Origin: DSVZ01 sp037439785
GTDB lineage: Bacteria; Verrucomicrobiota; Verrucomicrobiia; Limisphaerales; J093
Assembly: GCA_037439785.1 (NCBI GenBank)
Contig: JBBIVJ010000022.1
Location: 13,216 to 77,215 of the forward strand
Reading direction: 5' to 3'
Length of the DNA: 64,000 bases
The translations under genes and the position numbers were made by a program. A model generated the notes under the pieces. That model worked only from the letters and a program-made list of their open reading frames with translations. It did not search any database and was not told where the DNA came from. This document shows, in pieces, positions 51,104 through 59,060 of the stretch. Within the stretch, counting starts at the first letter, position 1. Each line of letters starts with the position of its first letter.

Positions 51104-51826
51104 TTACTTGATGCCCGCCAGCCGTTCGCGCCAGATGCGGTACAGCTCGACGGTGGCCCGCACATCCCGCAGGCAATACGCGGCGATTTCGCGCTGGCGG
51201 CCCTCCGCCAGCAGGCGCGGGATGTCCATGCCGGTTACGCCCCGGCTTTTGGGGGATTCGATGCCGAAGGCCTTGCAGTAAAAATCCAGGTTGAACCGCC
51301 GGGCCGCGCCGTCGCGCCCGCTCACGCCGTAGAAGGTCAGTTGCTCGGCCAGGTCGCAGTGCGGCTCGGTGGCATAGCGGTAGCCGAGCCAGTTTTTCCG
51401 GCTGATGGGGACGTTCAAGAGCGCCGAGCGCAGGTACAGAAAGGGGACGTCAAACGACCGGCCGTTGAAGGTGACGATCTGGTCGTAGTGCCGGGCCACG
51501 TCCCAGAACGCCTCCAACAGCTCCGCCTCCTCCAGGCAGGCCACGAACTCGACCTGCGGGTCGCCCAGGCCGGCGCCGTCCTCGAAATCCGTGGCCAGGA
51601 ACAGCACCTGGCCGCGCGCCGATTCGGCGTTGAGCATGGCGATGCAGACCACCTGTGCGGTCAGGGGATAGAGGCTGAGCTGGCGGGTCAGCTCCGCCTC
51701 CCGCTGCTGCCGCGCCGCGTCCTCGGGCAGCCGCTCGGCCTCGCGCATCAGGTACTCCCACTGCACCTCGTCAAAGTGCTCGCGGTTGAGGGCGGCGGTT
51801 TCTATGTCGAACACCAGGGTGGCCAT
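51104..51826 (-). CDS. DnaQ-like (PolB-type) 3'-5' exonuclease domain protein
   Basis: DEDD-superfamily RNase H-like nuclease acting on single-stranded 3' ends. The ATG at 51826 gives 240 residues. Exo I is LVFDIETAAL, Exo II is FNGRSFDVPFLYLRS (Asp after Phe), and Exo III is YCLRDVRATVELYRIW. Together these supply the metal-binding D-E-D-D residues. The family is annotated as predicted 3'-5' exonuclease related to the PolB proofreading domain; its cellular role is not established. It is separated from the lysine-rich peptide gene by a terminator, so it is its own unit. Confidence 0.88.
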   Translation of the reverse strand: MATLVFDIETAALNREHFDEVQWEYLMREAERLPEDAARQQREAELTRQLSLYPLTAQVVCIAMLNAESARGQVLFLATDFEDGAGLGDPQVEFVACLEEAELLEAFWDVARHYDQIVTFNGRSFDVPFLYLRSALLNVPISRKNWLGYRYATEPHCDLAEQLTFYGVSGRDGAARRFNLDFYCKAFGIESPKSRGVTGMDIPRLLAEGRQREIAAYCLRDVRATVELYRIWRERLAGIK

Positions 51827-51836
51827 TGGGTGTGGG

Positions 51837-51886
51837 AAAAACAGACCGGGAGGCAACGCCGCGATTGCGGCCCCGGCCTCCCGGTC
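51837..51886 (-). terminator. Strong terminator after the lysine-rich peptide gene
   Basis: On the minus strand GACCGGGAGGC and GCCTCCCGGTC form an 11-bp stem. An inner GCCGC/GCGGC stem sits in the loop, and TGTTTTT follows. It lies 27 bases past the peptide stop. Confidence 0.85.
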
Positions 51887-51912
51887 AGTGTGTGAAGGTT
51901 AGTGACGTGTGA

Positions 51913-51975
51913 CTACTTCTTCTTGGCTGCCTTCTTGGCAGGTTTCTTGGCTGCCGCTTTCTTCTTCGCAGGCAC
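51913..51975 (-). CDS. 20-residue lysine/alanine-rich peptide
   Basis: The frame starts with GTG at 51975 and ends at TAG 51913: 20 residues, of which ten are Lys, seven Ala and two Pro, in AKK/PAKK/AAKKK repeats. The composition equals the tails of histone H1-like and extended HU proteins, so nucleic-acid binding is likely but inferred. GGGAGGTG (51984-51991) lies eight bases before the GTG, the best Shine-Dalgarno in the window. A promoter upstream and a strong terminator downstream give it its own transcript of about 200 nt. In-frame sequence 5' of the GTG reaches a TGA without another start. It could instead be a degraded remnant or a structured RNA. Confidence 0.65.
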   Translation of the reverse strand: MPAKKKAAAKKPAKKAAKKK

Positions 51976-52051
51976 GTGTACTTCACCTCCCTTCCCAGTT
52001 GGATCGAAATCCGAGGCTTGGGTTCATGCTTGGTGCAGGCTCACTGCGCGG

Positions 52052-52107
52052 AGTATGGCAACTTGTCTGCGGGCGTGCAACTTTTTCGTGCATTTTTTTG
52101 CGGGGAA
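52052..52107 (-). promoter_or_regulatory. Promoter with A-tract UP element for the lysine-rich peptide
   Basis: On the minus strand TTGCAC (52075-52080), 17 bp, CATACT (52052-52057). Directly upstream are A-tracts (GAAAAAG and CAAAAAAATG, about 52081-52107), conspicuous in this GC-rich sequence and similar to an UP element. The start would be near 52045, giving a 70-base leader. Confidence 0.5.
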
Positions 52108-52152
52108 AAGGCGCGAGGGGGGCAGGGGCGCGGCGCTGGAGTAACGGACGGC

Positions 52153-53127
52153 TCACGGCAGCGGCTGGCCGCCCTGGTCCACGTTGGCGCGCGTGAACAG
52201 CCGCGAGCCGAGCGTGATCTCGTGCGGCACCGGTTCCCCCGCCAGAATCTTCAGCGCTGTGGCGATCGCCTCGGTGCCGCCGGTCGGGTACTCGAAGGTG
52301 GCGTCGAGGATGCCCTGGTGCACGTAGGCCACACCCTCCTGCGGCAGGGCGTCTATGCCCACGAACTTGATCTGTTTCTCGCGTCCGGCGGCCCTGGCCG
52401 CGAGGTAGGCGCCGTGCGCGCCGGGGTCGTTGTGGGCGTACACCAGGTCAATCTGCGGGAAGCGCGCCAGGGCCGATTCCATCTCCTTGCGGGCCTCGGG
52501 TTCGAGCCACTTCATGTCCGCCTCGAAGATGACCTCGATCTGCGAGCCGGCCAGGCCTTCACGGAAGCCGGCGTGCCGGTCCTGGCCGGGCGTACTGGTC
52601 ATGAGGCCCTTGAGTTCGACGACCTTGCCGCGGCCGCCGAGGGTTTGCTTGATCCATTCGCCGGCGGCGCGGCCGATCTTCCGGTTGTCGGCGCCGATGA
52701 AGCAGGTGTAGTTGGTGCCCAGCAGCCGGCGGTCCAGCACGATGACCGGGATGCCGGCGGCCATGGCCCGAGCGACCGGCTCGGTGAGCGGGGCGGCCTC
52801 CTTCGGCGAGATGATCAGGAGGTCCACCCTGGCGCTGACGAACTCCTCGACGTGGGCGCGCTGCTTGAGGGTGTCGTTCTGGGCGTCCTTGAAAATGACC
52901 CGCAAGTTGGGGTGCTTGTCCGCCGCGGCTCTGATGTCGGCGTTCATCTGCACGCGCCAGGGTTCGCCCAGGTTGCACTGGCTCATGCCGAGGGTGAACA
53001 CCTTGCCGGCAGGGGCGGCGGCGCGCTCGCCCGGAGCGGGAGCTGAGCCGTCGGGCGCGGGCTTGCCGCAGCCGGCAGCCAAAAGCGTCAGGACTACTGC
53101 GCCCAGGAAGGCGGGGAACATTTTCAT
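52153..53127 (-). CDS. Sugar-type ABC substrate-binding lipoprotein, orphan
   Basis: Periplasmic binding protein of the RbsB/Peripla_BP_4 group. The ATG at 53127 gives 324 residues with a lipoprotein signal (lipobox LLAAGC, Cys about 20) and a linker rich in Ala/Pro. The binding fold reads KVFTLGMSQCNLGEPWRVQMNADIRAAA, VDLLIISPKEAAPLTEPV, GIPVIVLDRRLLGTNYTCFIGADN, ALARFPQIDLVYAHNDPGAHGA and FVGIDALPQEGVAYV. QGILDATFEYPTGGTEAI is the typical end. No ABC permease or ATPase is within reach. It may serve a transporter elsewhere or a sensor. The ligand is probably a sugar. Confidence 0.9.
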   Translation of the reverse strand: MKMFPAFLGAVVLTLLAAGCGKPAPDGSAPAPGERAAAPAGKVFTLGMSQCNLGEPWRVQMNADIRAAADKHPNLRVIFKDAQNDTLKQRAHVEEFVSARVDLLIISPKEAAPLTEPVARAMAAGIPVIVLDRRLLGTNYTCFIGADNRKIGRAAGEWIKQTLGGRGKVVELKGLMTSTPGQDRHAGFREGLAGSQIEVIFEADMKWLEPEARKEMESALARFPQIDLVYAHNDPGAHGAYLAARAAGREKQIKFVGIDALPQEGVAYVHQGILDATFEYPTGGTEAIATALKILAGEPVPHEITLGSRLFTRANVDQGGQPLP

Positions 53128-53193
53128 GCGCCCGAGCCTGCAACCAAAACTCCGCGGCGACAAGGGGGAGAAAGGGCAGGGGCCGGGGGAACA

Positions 53194-53306
53194 TCCGAAA
53201 TCCGAGGTCCGAAATCCGAAGTCCGAAGGGTGCGGGGGGAGACCTTCGAGATTCGGACTCCGGGCTGGTTCGGTTCTCGGACTTCGAATTTCGGACTTCG
53301 GACTTC
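53194..53306. repeat. TCCGAAA/TCCGAAG repeat arranged as an imperfect inverted repeat
   Basis: Left arm 53194-53227 is built of TCCGAAA, TCCGAGG, TCCGAAA, TCCGAAG and TCCGAA units. Right arm about 53273-53306 is the same motif on the opposite strand (TTCGGACTTCGGACTT and similar). Between them lie 45 bp with more diverged units. It fills the space between the lipoprotein gene and the GH127 gene end. Confidence 0.8.
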
Positions 53307-53322
53307 CTCCGAACGCGGCGGC

Positions 53323-55845
53323 TCATTCAGCACGCCACTCGAGGATGCCGCCGGAGAAGCCGTCCCGCAGCTTGACCTCGAGGCGCAGGGCGTCGGTCGT
53401 CACCGGCGCGAAGGGGACAATGTTGTAGCGGTCCCTGTCCACGCCGAAGGCCGTCGAGGGGGCCACCTGAAGCCAGCGGCCCTGGGCGTCGCGGTACAGC
53501 AACCGCCAGCTTTCCGGGACGCGGCAGCCGCCCACGCCGGTGTCGTCAAACCAGTACACCTGCACCTGCGAGACCGGGCGGGGCTTCTCAGAGGTCCATT
53601 CGATCCACTGGGTGTTGCCCTTCTCGGGCCACCAGGTAAAGCGCGGCAGGGTCTGGTCGTTCGAGTGCCGCGGCTCGAGGCCGTCGCACACCGCCTCGAC
53701 CGTGTCGGCTTCCCAGCAGTGCGAGGCCCGCACCCGGACCGGCGGCGGTGGCGTCCACTCTTTCGCCTCCGGCCCGTGGCCGATGACCGGGAAGGCGCTG
53801 ATCCGCAGCCGGGCCGCCCCCATCGGGATGAGGGTGATTTCCTCGAGGGGTTCGCCCGAGCGCACCGGGCTGTCCTGGACCTCGCGGACCAGACCTTTTT
53901 CGTCCAGCGTCCAGGCCGGGATGCGACGGCCGCGGGTTTTGAGCTGGACGGGGGCGGCATCCCAGCGCCAGGGCTGGTCGTCCGCCGGCCAGGGCAGGCG
54001 GACCAGGGTGAAGGCGCGCTCGGGATTTCGCGCCGGCAGGTCCAGGCCGTAATTCCAGGGCGAGGCCGGGAAGATGTCCCAGGCCGGCCAGCGGTCGGTG
54101 CCGCCGTGGCGGACGTAGTTTTCGCGAATCTGAAGCGAGAAGGTCAGCGGGCCGCGGTCCACGGACACGGTGTGGCGGTTCTTCAACCAGGTGCGCAGCC
54201 GCACCTCCATGGGCAGGCGGAGGGTGAGGGTGTCGCCGTCGGCCCAGGTGCGTTCGAGACGGAGGAACGTCCCCGGCCGCGCGCCGGCGATCCGGAGGGG
54301 GCGGCCGTTGAGCCGCAGCTCGGGGCGTTCACACCAGGCCGGCACGCGCAGGTACAGCGGGAAGGCCACGGGGCGGGGCGCGCTCAGTCTGAAGGTGAGG
54401 GTTTCGTCGAAGGGATAGCGGGTGTCGGTGTGGAAGGTGACCGCGGTGCCGTCGCCGACCCTGGCGGTGACGCGGGAGGGGGCGTAAAGGACGGCGGCCA
54501 GGCCGTTGCCGGCGGTGGCCATCCAGAGGTGCTCGGTAAAGAAGGGCCAGGCGTGACCGGCGTTGTGCTGGCAGCAGCGATGGTCGTGCGGGTCCATGCA
54601 GTACATGGGGCCGCCGTTTTGGATGCCGGGGGCCTTGCTGACGTGGTCGCTCTGGGGCTGGTTGGGGGCGGTGAGGTAGCGGAGGGCCTTGAGATCGGCG
54701 GTCATGGCCGCGGGCAGGCTGTTGAAGGCGACGTTTTCGCAGCGGTCGGCCCAGCGCAGGTCGCCGGTGAGGGTCAGGAGGATTTCGTCCGAGAGCATTT
54801 CCTCGGCGATGCCGCAGGTTTCGATGGCCTGGCGCGGGCCGGTGAAGCCGGGCCGGCAGTTTTCATCGCTGCCGTACATGCCGCCGGGCACCTGGCCGTA
54901 GAGGGCGCGCAGTTCGGTCCAGATGTGCTCGGTGGCGGGGCGGTGGCGGGGGTCGTGACTGAGCAGCCAGTAGGTGGCGGGTTCGCGGAAGCCCTGGGCG
55001 AGGTTGACGTTGTGCCAGTTGATGAGGCCGGTGTCCCAGCGGGCGGCGTGGCGGTGGGTCTTGTGGGCCAGTGCGAGCAGCCACGGTTCCCCGGTGCGGT
55101 TGTAGAGCCAGAAGATGCTCCAGAGCTGGTCGCCGGCGCGCATCTTGGGCCAGTAGCCGACCAGGAACCGCTCCTCTGGCACGGCGGCCAGGTACCGGAA
55201 GTAGCGGGTCATCAGGTCCAGCACGCGCGGGTCGCCGGTGCGCTCATGCCAGGTCTGGAGGCAGAAGAGCATGATCATGTTTGGCCAGAGGTCGTCGCGG
55301 CCCTTGAGGTCGGTGGCCACGCCGGTTCGCTCCTCGCCGGGACCGAACCAGCCGTCGGGCTGCTGACTGCCCAGGGCGCCCTCGATCCAGACGCGGGCCT
55401 CGCGGATCATGCGTTCGTCCTCGAGCAGGTAGGCGCAGCTCTGGAAGCCCTTCAGCCAGTACGGCACCTCTTCCCAGCCGCGCTCGCCCCGGCCGGTGGG
55501 GCTCAGCCAGGCGTTGTTGTCCTTCTTGAGGAACGCGCTGATCTCAGGGAGGTGCCCGTGGAAACCGTCCCCCTGCAGGCGCAGCACGCGGTGGAGCCAG
55601 CCTTCCGGCCGCACCGCACCGACGGGCAGCTTGAGCAGGGGGGCGGGCAGGAGCGGCGCGCGGTGGCCCACGTAATGGCGGTTGAACGGTGCGGTGGGCA
55701 GGCGGTCCACCACCGCCAACTCGGCGGCGGTCAGGCTCGCGGCCAGGGCGTTTACCAGCAAGAAGGCGGCCCAGAACGGCAGGCGCGTTCCAACGGTGAC
55801 GGCTTTGGGCGACAGGGCGAAGGGTGGCGGCAGGAGCAGGTTCAT
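53323..55845 (-). CDS. GH127-like beta-L-arabinofuranosidase (DUF1680), exported
   Basis: Probably removes beta-L-arabinofuranose or a related sugar. The 840 residues have a signal peptide (FWAAFLLVNALAASLTAAE). The alpha/alpha-toroid catalytic domain (about 65-480) has EEVPYWLKGFQSCAYLLEDE, GVATDLKGRDDLWPNMIMLFCL and IETCGIAEEMLSDEILL. HRCCQHNAGHAWPFF contains the paired Cys; the E-x-C and C-C residues are those that bind zinc and supply the nucleophile in GH127. Beta-sandwich domains follow, and the last about 100 residues (VSQVQVYWFDDTGVGGCRVPESW...) resemble an F5/8-type carbohydrate-binding end. A lone gene, same strand as the lipoprotein gene. Confidence 0.87.
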   Translation of the reverse strand: MNLLLPPPFALSPKAVTVGTRLPFWAAFLLVNALAASLTAAELAVVDRLPTAPFNRHYVGHRAPLLPAPLLKLPVGAVRPEGWLHRVLRLQGDGFHGHLPEISAFLKKDNNAWLSPTGRGERGWEEVPYWLKGFQSCAYLLEDERMIREARVWIEGALGSQQPDGWFGPGEERTGVATDLKGRDDLWPNMIMLFCLQTWHERTGDPRVLDLMTRYFRYLAAVPEERFLVGYWPKMRAGDQLWSIFWLYNRTGEPWLLALAHKTHRHAARWDTGLINWHNVNLAQGFREPATYWLLSHDPRHRPATEHIWTELRALYGQVPGGMYGSDENCRPGFTGPRQAIETCGIAEEMLSDEILLTLTGDLRWADRCENVAFNSLPAAMTADLKALRYLTAPNQPQSDHVSKAPGIQNGGPMYCMDPHDHRCCQHNAGHAWPFFTEHLWMATAGNGLAAVLYAPSRVTARVGDGTAVTFHTDTRYPFDETLTFRLSAPRPVAFPLYLRVPAWCERPELRLNGRPLRIAGARPGTFLRLERTWADGDTLTLRLPMEVRLRTWLKNRHTVSVDRGPLTFSLQIRENYVRHGGTDRWPAWDIFPASPWNYGLDLPARNPERAFTLVRLPWPADDQPWRWDAAPVQLKTRGRRIPAWTLDEKGLVREVQDSPVRSGEPLEEITLIPMGAARLRISAFPVIGHGPEAKEWTPPPPVRVRASHCWEADTVEAVCDGLEPRHSNDQTLPRFTWWPEKGNTQWIEWTSEKPRPVSQVQVYWFDDTGVGGCRVPESWRLLYRDAQGRWLQVAPSTAFGVDRDRYNIVPFAPVTTDALRLEVKLRDGFSGGILEWRAE

Positions 55846-56054
55846 GGTTCAAGCATGGCCGAGGAACCCAAACTGGGGGACGGCCGACAGGGGTGTCAAG
55901 CACCGCGGTAGCCGGGCCAGGCTGCCTAACTCAGACGACTCTGGCACGCAGCCGCGCCCCGCTGGCCTAGGGCAGTCCGGAGGACTTCCCGGCCCGTCAA
56001 GGTGCGGCGTCTTGTCGCCTTTGGGACGTGAAGGTTGCGCGGCACCGGCCCAAC

Positions 56055-56078
56055 AAAAAAGGCACCCTTGCGGGTGCC
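56055..56078 (-). terminator. Terminator after the prepilin-like gene
   Basis: On the minus strand GGCACCC, a GCAA tetraloop, GGGTGCC and TTTTTT. It starts 27 bases after the stop at 56106. Confidence 0.92.
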
Positions 56079-56105
56079 TGGTGGTAACCCTAACGGGGTA
56101 TCCGG

Positions 56106-56876
56106 CTAGTTGTTCTTGCCCGCGACGAACGGGAAAATCAGGCGGTGAACGTCCTGGGAGTTGATGATCTGCTCCCGGACACGGGCGCCGGTGACCGGCT
56201 GCACGCTACCATCCGAAAGGCACACATTGCCCGCGTTTTGGTGGATGGTGTTGTGGAAGTTCAGATAGTACTGCGCATTGGCCTTGTTGGCCACCAGCCT
56301 GGGTTCCAGCTTCACCTGCACCTTGAAGAAGGAATCGAAGGCCGTGGCCGTCGTGGCGTTGGAAACGGTGGACATGTTCCGGTCACCGGCGAGCATGCCC
56401 TGCGGGCGGGTCTCATCGGCGTCCAGGTTCACGAAGTAGCTGACGGAGGCGTTGCCGCCGCCCTGGGGGGGCGTGAACTTGATCATGCCATAGAAGTTGC
56501 TCATGGCGGTACGTGCGCTGTCCGCCGGGCAGACAACAGTCTTGGGCGTGGCCAGCTCGTTGGACATGGTCACGTAAATCCAGTAGGTGTTGATGGGATT
56601 GCCCGCGCCGTTGGCCAACGTCACGTACTCGCTGCAGCCGCCCTCGTTGGTGCTCAGGCTCTGCGGGAAGCGGTCCTGTTGATCCGTGGCGTACTGGCGG
56701 AAGGACAGCCCCACCTGTTTGAGGTTGTTGGCGCAATTGATGCGTTGCGCCTTGGCCTTGGCCTTGGCCAGTGCCGGGAGGAGCATGCCGGCCAGGATGG
56801 CGATGATGGCGATCACGACCAACAACTCGATCAGCGTGAACGCCCCGAGTTTGTGCTTGCGGAAGATTCGGCTCAT
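56106..56876 (-). CDS. Prepilin-type N-terminal cleavage/methylation protein
   Basis: Type II secretion/type IV pseudopilin-like protein, anchored in the inner membrane until cut by prepilin peptidase. The 256 residues start with a short basic leader (MSRIFRKHKLGA), cleavage before FTLIELLVVIAIIAILAGML (Glu+5 present), then a helix KAKAKAQRINCANNLKQVGLSFRQYA. The C-terminal part (HQNAGNVCLSDGSVQPV) is the typical verrucomicrobial/planctomycete DUF1559-like ending with N-x-x-x-x-D-G. Such genomes carry many paralogs, most not in pilus operons. A good promoter and a tight terminator make it a single-gene unit. Confidence 0.92.
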   Translation of the reverse strand: MSRIFRKHKLGAFTLIELLVVIAIIAILAGMLLPALAKAKAKAQRINCANNLKQVGLSFRQYATDQQDRFPQSLSTNEGGCSEYVTLANGAGNPINTYWIYVTMSNELATPKTVVCPADSARTAMSNFYGMIKFTPPQGGGNASVSYFVNLDADETRPQGMLAGDRNMSTVSNATTATAFDSFFKVQVKLEPRLVANKANAQYYLNFHNTIHQNAGNVCLSDGSVQPVTGARVREQIINSQDVHRLIFPFVAGKNN

Positions 56877-56912
56877 AGGGTTCGACTGTGTTTCAGGGTT
56901 ACGGTGCGCAGT

Positions 56913-56940
56913 ACTCTAGGCTCTCGGTCCCGAGTGTCAA
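56913..56940 (-). promoter_or_regulatory. Promoter of the prepilin-like gene
   Basis: On the minus strand a consensus TTGACA (56935-56940), 16 bp, TAGAGT (56913-56918). The predicted start gives a leader of about 30 bases before the ATG at 56876. The spacer itself contains an inverted repeat CTCGG...CCGAG. It is the closest match to a sigma-70 consensus noted here. Confidence 0.6.
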
Positions 56941-57114
56941 CGACTTTTCACAACTTCATGCTCTTAGCAGATGCAGTGCCAACCGGCCCCGCGCTAAAGG
57001 CCGCCGGGGCGGACGCCAAGCTCCTGGTCGCCAAGCGGTTCCTCGCTGCATCTCCTCCCGCCCGCCTGAGAAATTCGCGTGACCCGTCCCCGCCGGTCCC
57101 CCTAGATTGAGGGC

Positions 57115-59007
57115 ATGGATCGCGCGCGCGTGGACCGCTGGCTGGAGCTGGCCCTTCTGGCTGTGGCCACGGCCATGCTGGCGTTTGCGCCGCTGGCGTT
57201 GGGCGCGGTCCGGCCGCAGGAATTTGCCCTGCTGCAACTGCTGCTGGGGGTGGGGCTGACCCTCTGGGCGGTCCGACTCTGGGTGGACCGCGCCTACCAC
57301 CTGCAATGGACGCCAACCGCTTGGTTCGTGCTGGCCTTTGTGCTGTATGCCCTGATCCGCTACCTGCAGGCGGAGGTCGAGTACGTGGCGCGCCTGGAGC
57401 TGATTCGCGTGCTGGTGTACGGCTGGTTCTTTTTCCTGGTGCTCAACAACCTGTATCGTCAGGAGCACGCGCAAGTCCTCGTGACTGTGTGTCTGCTGGT
57501 GGGCACGGCCTTGTCGTTGTACGCGTTGTACCAGTTTGTCAGCGGCTCCAACCAGGTCTTCACCTACGCCCGGCCGGAAGCCTTCAAGGGACGCGGCTCG
57601 GGCACCTACATCTGCCCCAACCACCTGGCAGGTTACCTCGAGATGTTGCTGCCGCTGGGTCTGACAGCCGTGGTGCTCAGCCGGCTCAAGGCCACCGGCC
57701 GCATCCTCAGCGGGTACGCGACGCTGATGATGTTTGTGGGGCTGTGCGTCACCGTCTCCCGGGGCGGTTACCTGGCCGGGGGGCTGACTCTTCTGGTGCT
57801 GGCCGGGGTACTGGTGCGGTACCGGGGCTACCGCAAGGTGGTGCTGGCCGTGCTCATGCTGCTCATGCTCGTGGGCGGCGGCTTGGCCTACAAGGGTGAA
57901 GACATCCAGCGTCGCTTCCGCCGCGCCCTCGAGCCCGGCCACCTGCACACGGTGTGGGGACGCCCCGATCTCTGGGGCGCGGCCTACCGGATGTGGAAGG
58001 ACGCCCCCTGGCTGGGCGTGGGGCCGGCACATTTTGATCTGCGCTTCCCGGAGTACCGTCCCGAGACCATCCAGACCCGCCCCTACTGGGTGCACAATGA
58101 CTACCTGAACCTGCTGGCGGACTGGGGCCTGGTGGGATTCGTCCTCGTGGGCGGGGCGGTGGGCACCCTGGCCTGGGGTGGCTGGCGCACGTGGCGTTTC
58201 GTACGGCGGGAAGGCGAGGGGCTGGTCACCAAGCCCAGTGACCGCGCGGCGTTGGTGCTCGGCTCGGGTCTCGGGCTGCTGGCCCTGGCCCTGCACTCGG
58301 TGGTGGACTTCAACCTCCAGATTCCTGCCAACGCCCTGCTGGCCACTTTCCTGGCCGTCGTCCTGAACAGCCACCTCCGTTACACCACCAAACGATACTG
58401 GCTCAACCCCCGCCTGATCGGGCGGCTGGCCCTGACGCTGCTGTGCCTGGCCACCAGCGGCTGGCTGACGTTGCAGGCCGTGCAACGCCTCCGGGAAGCC
58501 CGTTGGCTGGGCCGCGCCGAGCGCGCCACCCGCGCCGCCGAACTGGCCGCCGCTCTCGAAACCGCCACCCGCATCGAACCCCTCAACGCCGACACCTTCG
58601 CCCGCCTCGGGGAACTCTGGCGCCTGGAAAGCTGGGAAGGCGGCACCAACTGGCAGGCCGCCGGCGAAACCGCCCTCCGCCGGTTCGAACAGGCCCGCCG
58701 CCTGAATCCATTCGACACCTTCCCCGCCCTGCGCCAGGCCATGACCCTGGACTGGCTGGGCCGCCATGAGGAGGCCGGCCGCCTCTTTGACGAGGTCGTG
58801 GCTCGCGACCCCAACAATCACTACGTGGCCCTGCTGCGCGGCTGGCACGACATCCAGATCGGCCATTGGGCCGGCGCCAAACGCTGGTTGGAACGCTCCC
58901 TGGCCATCCAGCCCTACGCGAATTGGCTGGCGCACAACTACCTTGCCGTGGTCAACCAACGCCTTGCTGAATCCGCCGCCCCCACCACGCCGCCCGCCAA
59001 CCCCTGA
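57115..59007 (+). CDS. O-antigen ligase/polymerase-like membrane protein with TPR tail
   Basis: Wzy/WaaL-type inner-membrane protein that polymerises or ligates surface polysaccharide. The 630 residues have about eleven membrane helices (to about 460). The family core lies in the periplasmic loop: YICPNHLAGYLEMLLPL, WGAAYRMWKDAPWLGVG, PAHFDLRFPEY and HNDYLNLLADWGLVGFVLV. After the last helix (LALTLLCLATSGWLTL) about 150 residues form TPR-like helices (ALETATRIEPLNADTFARLGELW, EQARRLNPFDTFPALRQAM). The ATG at 57115 has TAGATT ending six bases upstream, while GAGGG just before the ATG could also act as a ribosome-binding site. No glycosyltransferase cluster is adjacent. Confidence 0.87.
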   Translation: MDRARVDRWLELALLAVATAMLAFAPLALGAVRPQEFALLQLLLGVGLTLWAVRLWVDRAYHLQWTPTAWFVLAFVLYALIRYLQAEVEYVARLELIRVLVYGWFFFLVLNNLYRQEHAQVLVTVCLLVGTALSLYALYQFVSGSNQVFTYARPEAFKGRGSGTYICPNHLAGYLEMLLPLGLTAVVLSRLKATGRILSGYATLMMFVGLCVTVSRGGYLAGGLTLLVLAGVLVRYRGYRKVVLAVLMLLMLVGGGLAYKGEDIQRRFRRALEPGHLHTVWGRPDLWGAAYRMWKDAPWLGVGPAHFDLRFPEYRPETIQTRPYWVHNDYLNLLADWGLVGFVLVGGAVGTLAWGGWRTWRFVRREGEGLVTKPSDRAALVLGSGLGLLALALHSVVDFNLQIPANALLATFLAVVLNSHLRYTTKRYWLNPRLIGRLALTLLCLATSGWLTLQAVQRLREARWLGRAERATRAAELAAALETATRIEPLNADTFARLGELWRLESWEGGTNWQAAGETALRRFEQARRLNPFDTFPALRQAMTLDWLGRHEEAGRLFDEVVARDPNNHYVALLRGWHDIQIGHWAGAKRWLERSLAIQPYANWLAHNYLAVVNQRLAESAAPTTPPANP

Positions 59008-59060
59008 ATACCCGACTCCTCCCCCCGGCCGCCCCGGCCGCCGCCCCGGCACGTGCCCGC

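Noticed and set aside
51902..52144. Plus-strand 80-codon frame with a Phe/Ala-rich hydrophobic start
   Set aside because: It is the antisense reading of the lysine-rich peptide and its promoter; hydrophobicity comes from the complement of AAG codons. No start signal on that strand.
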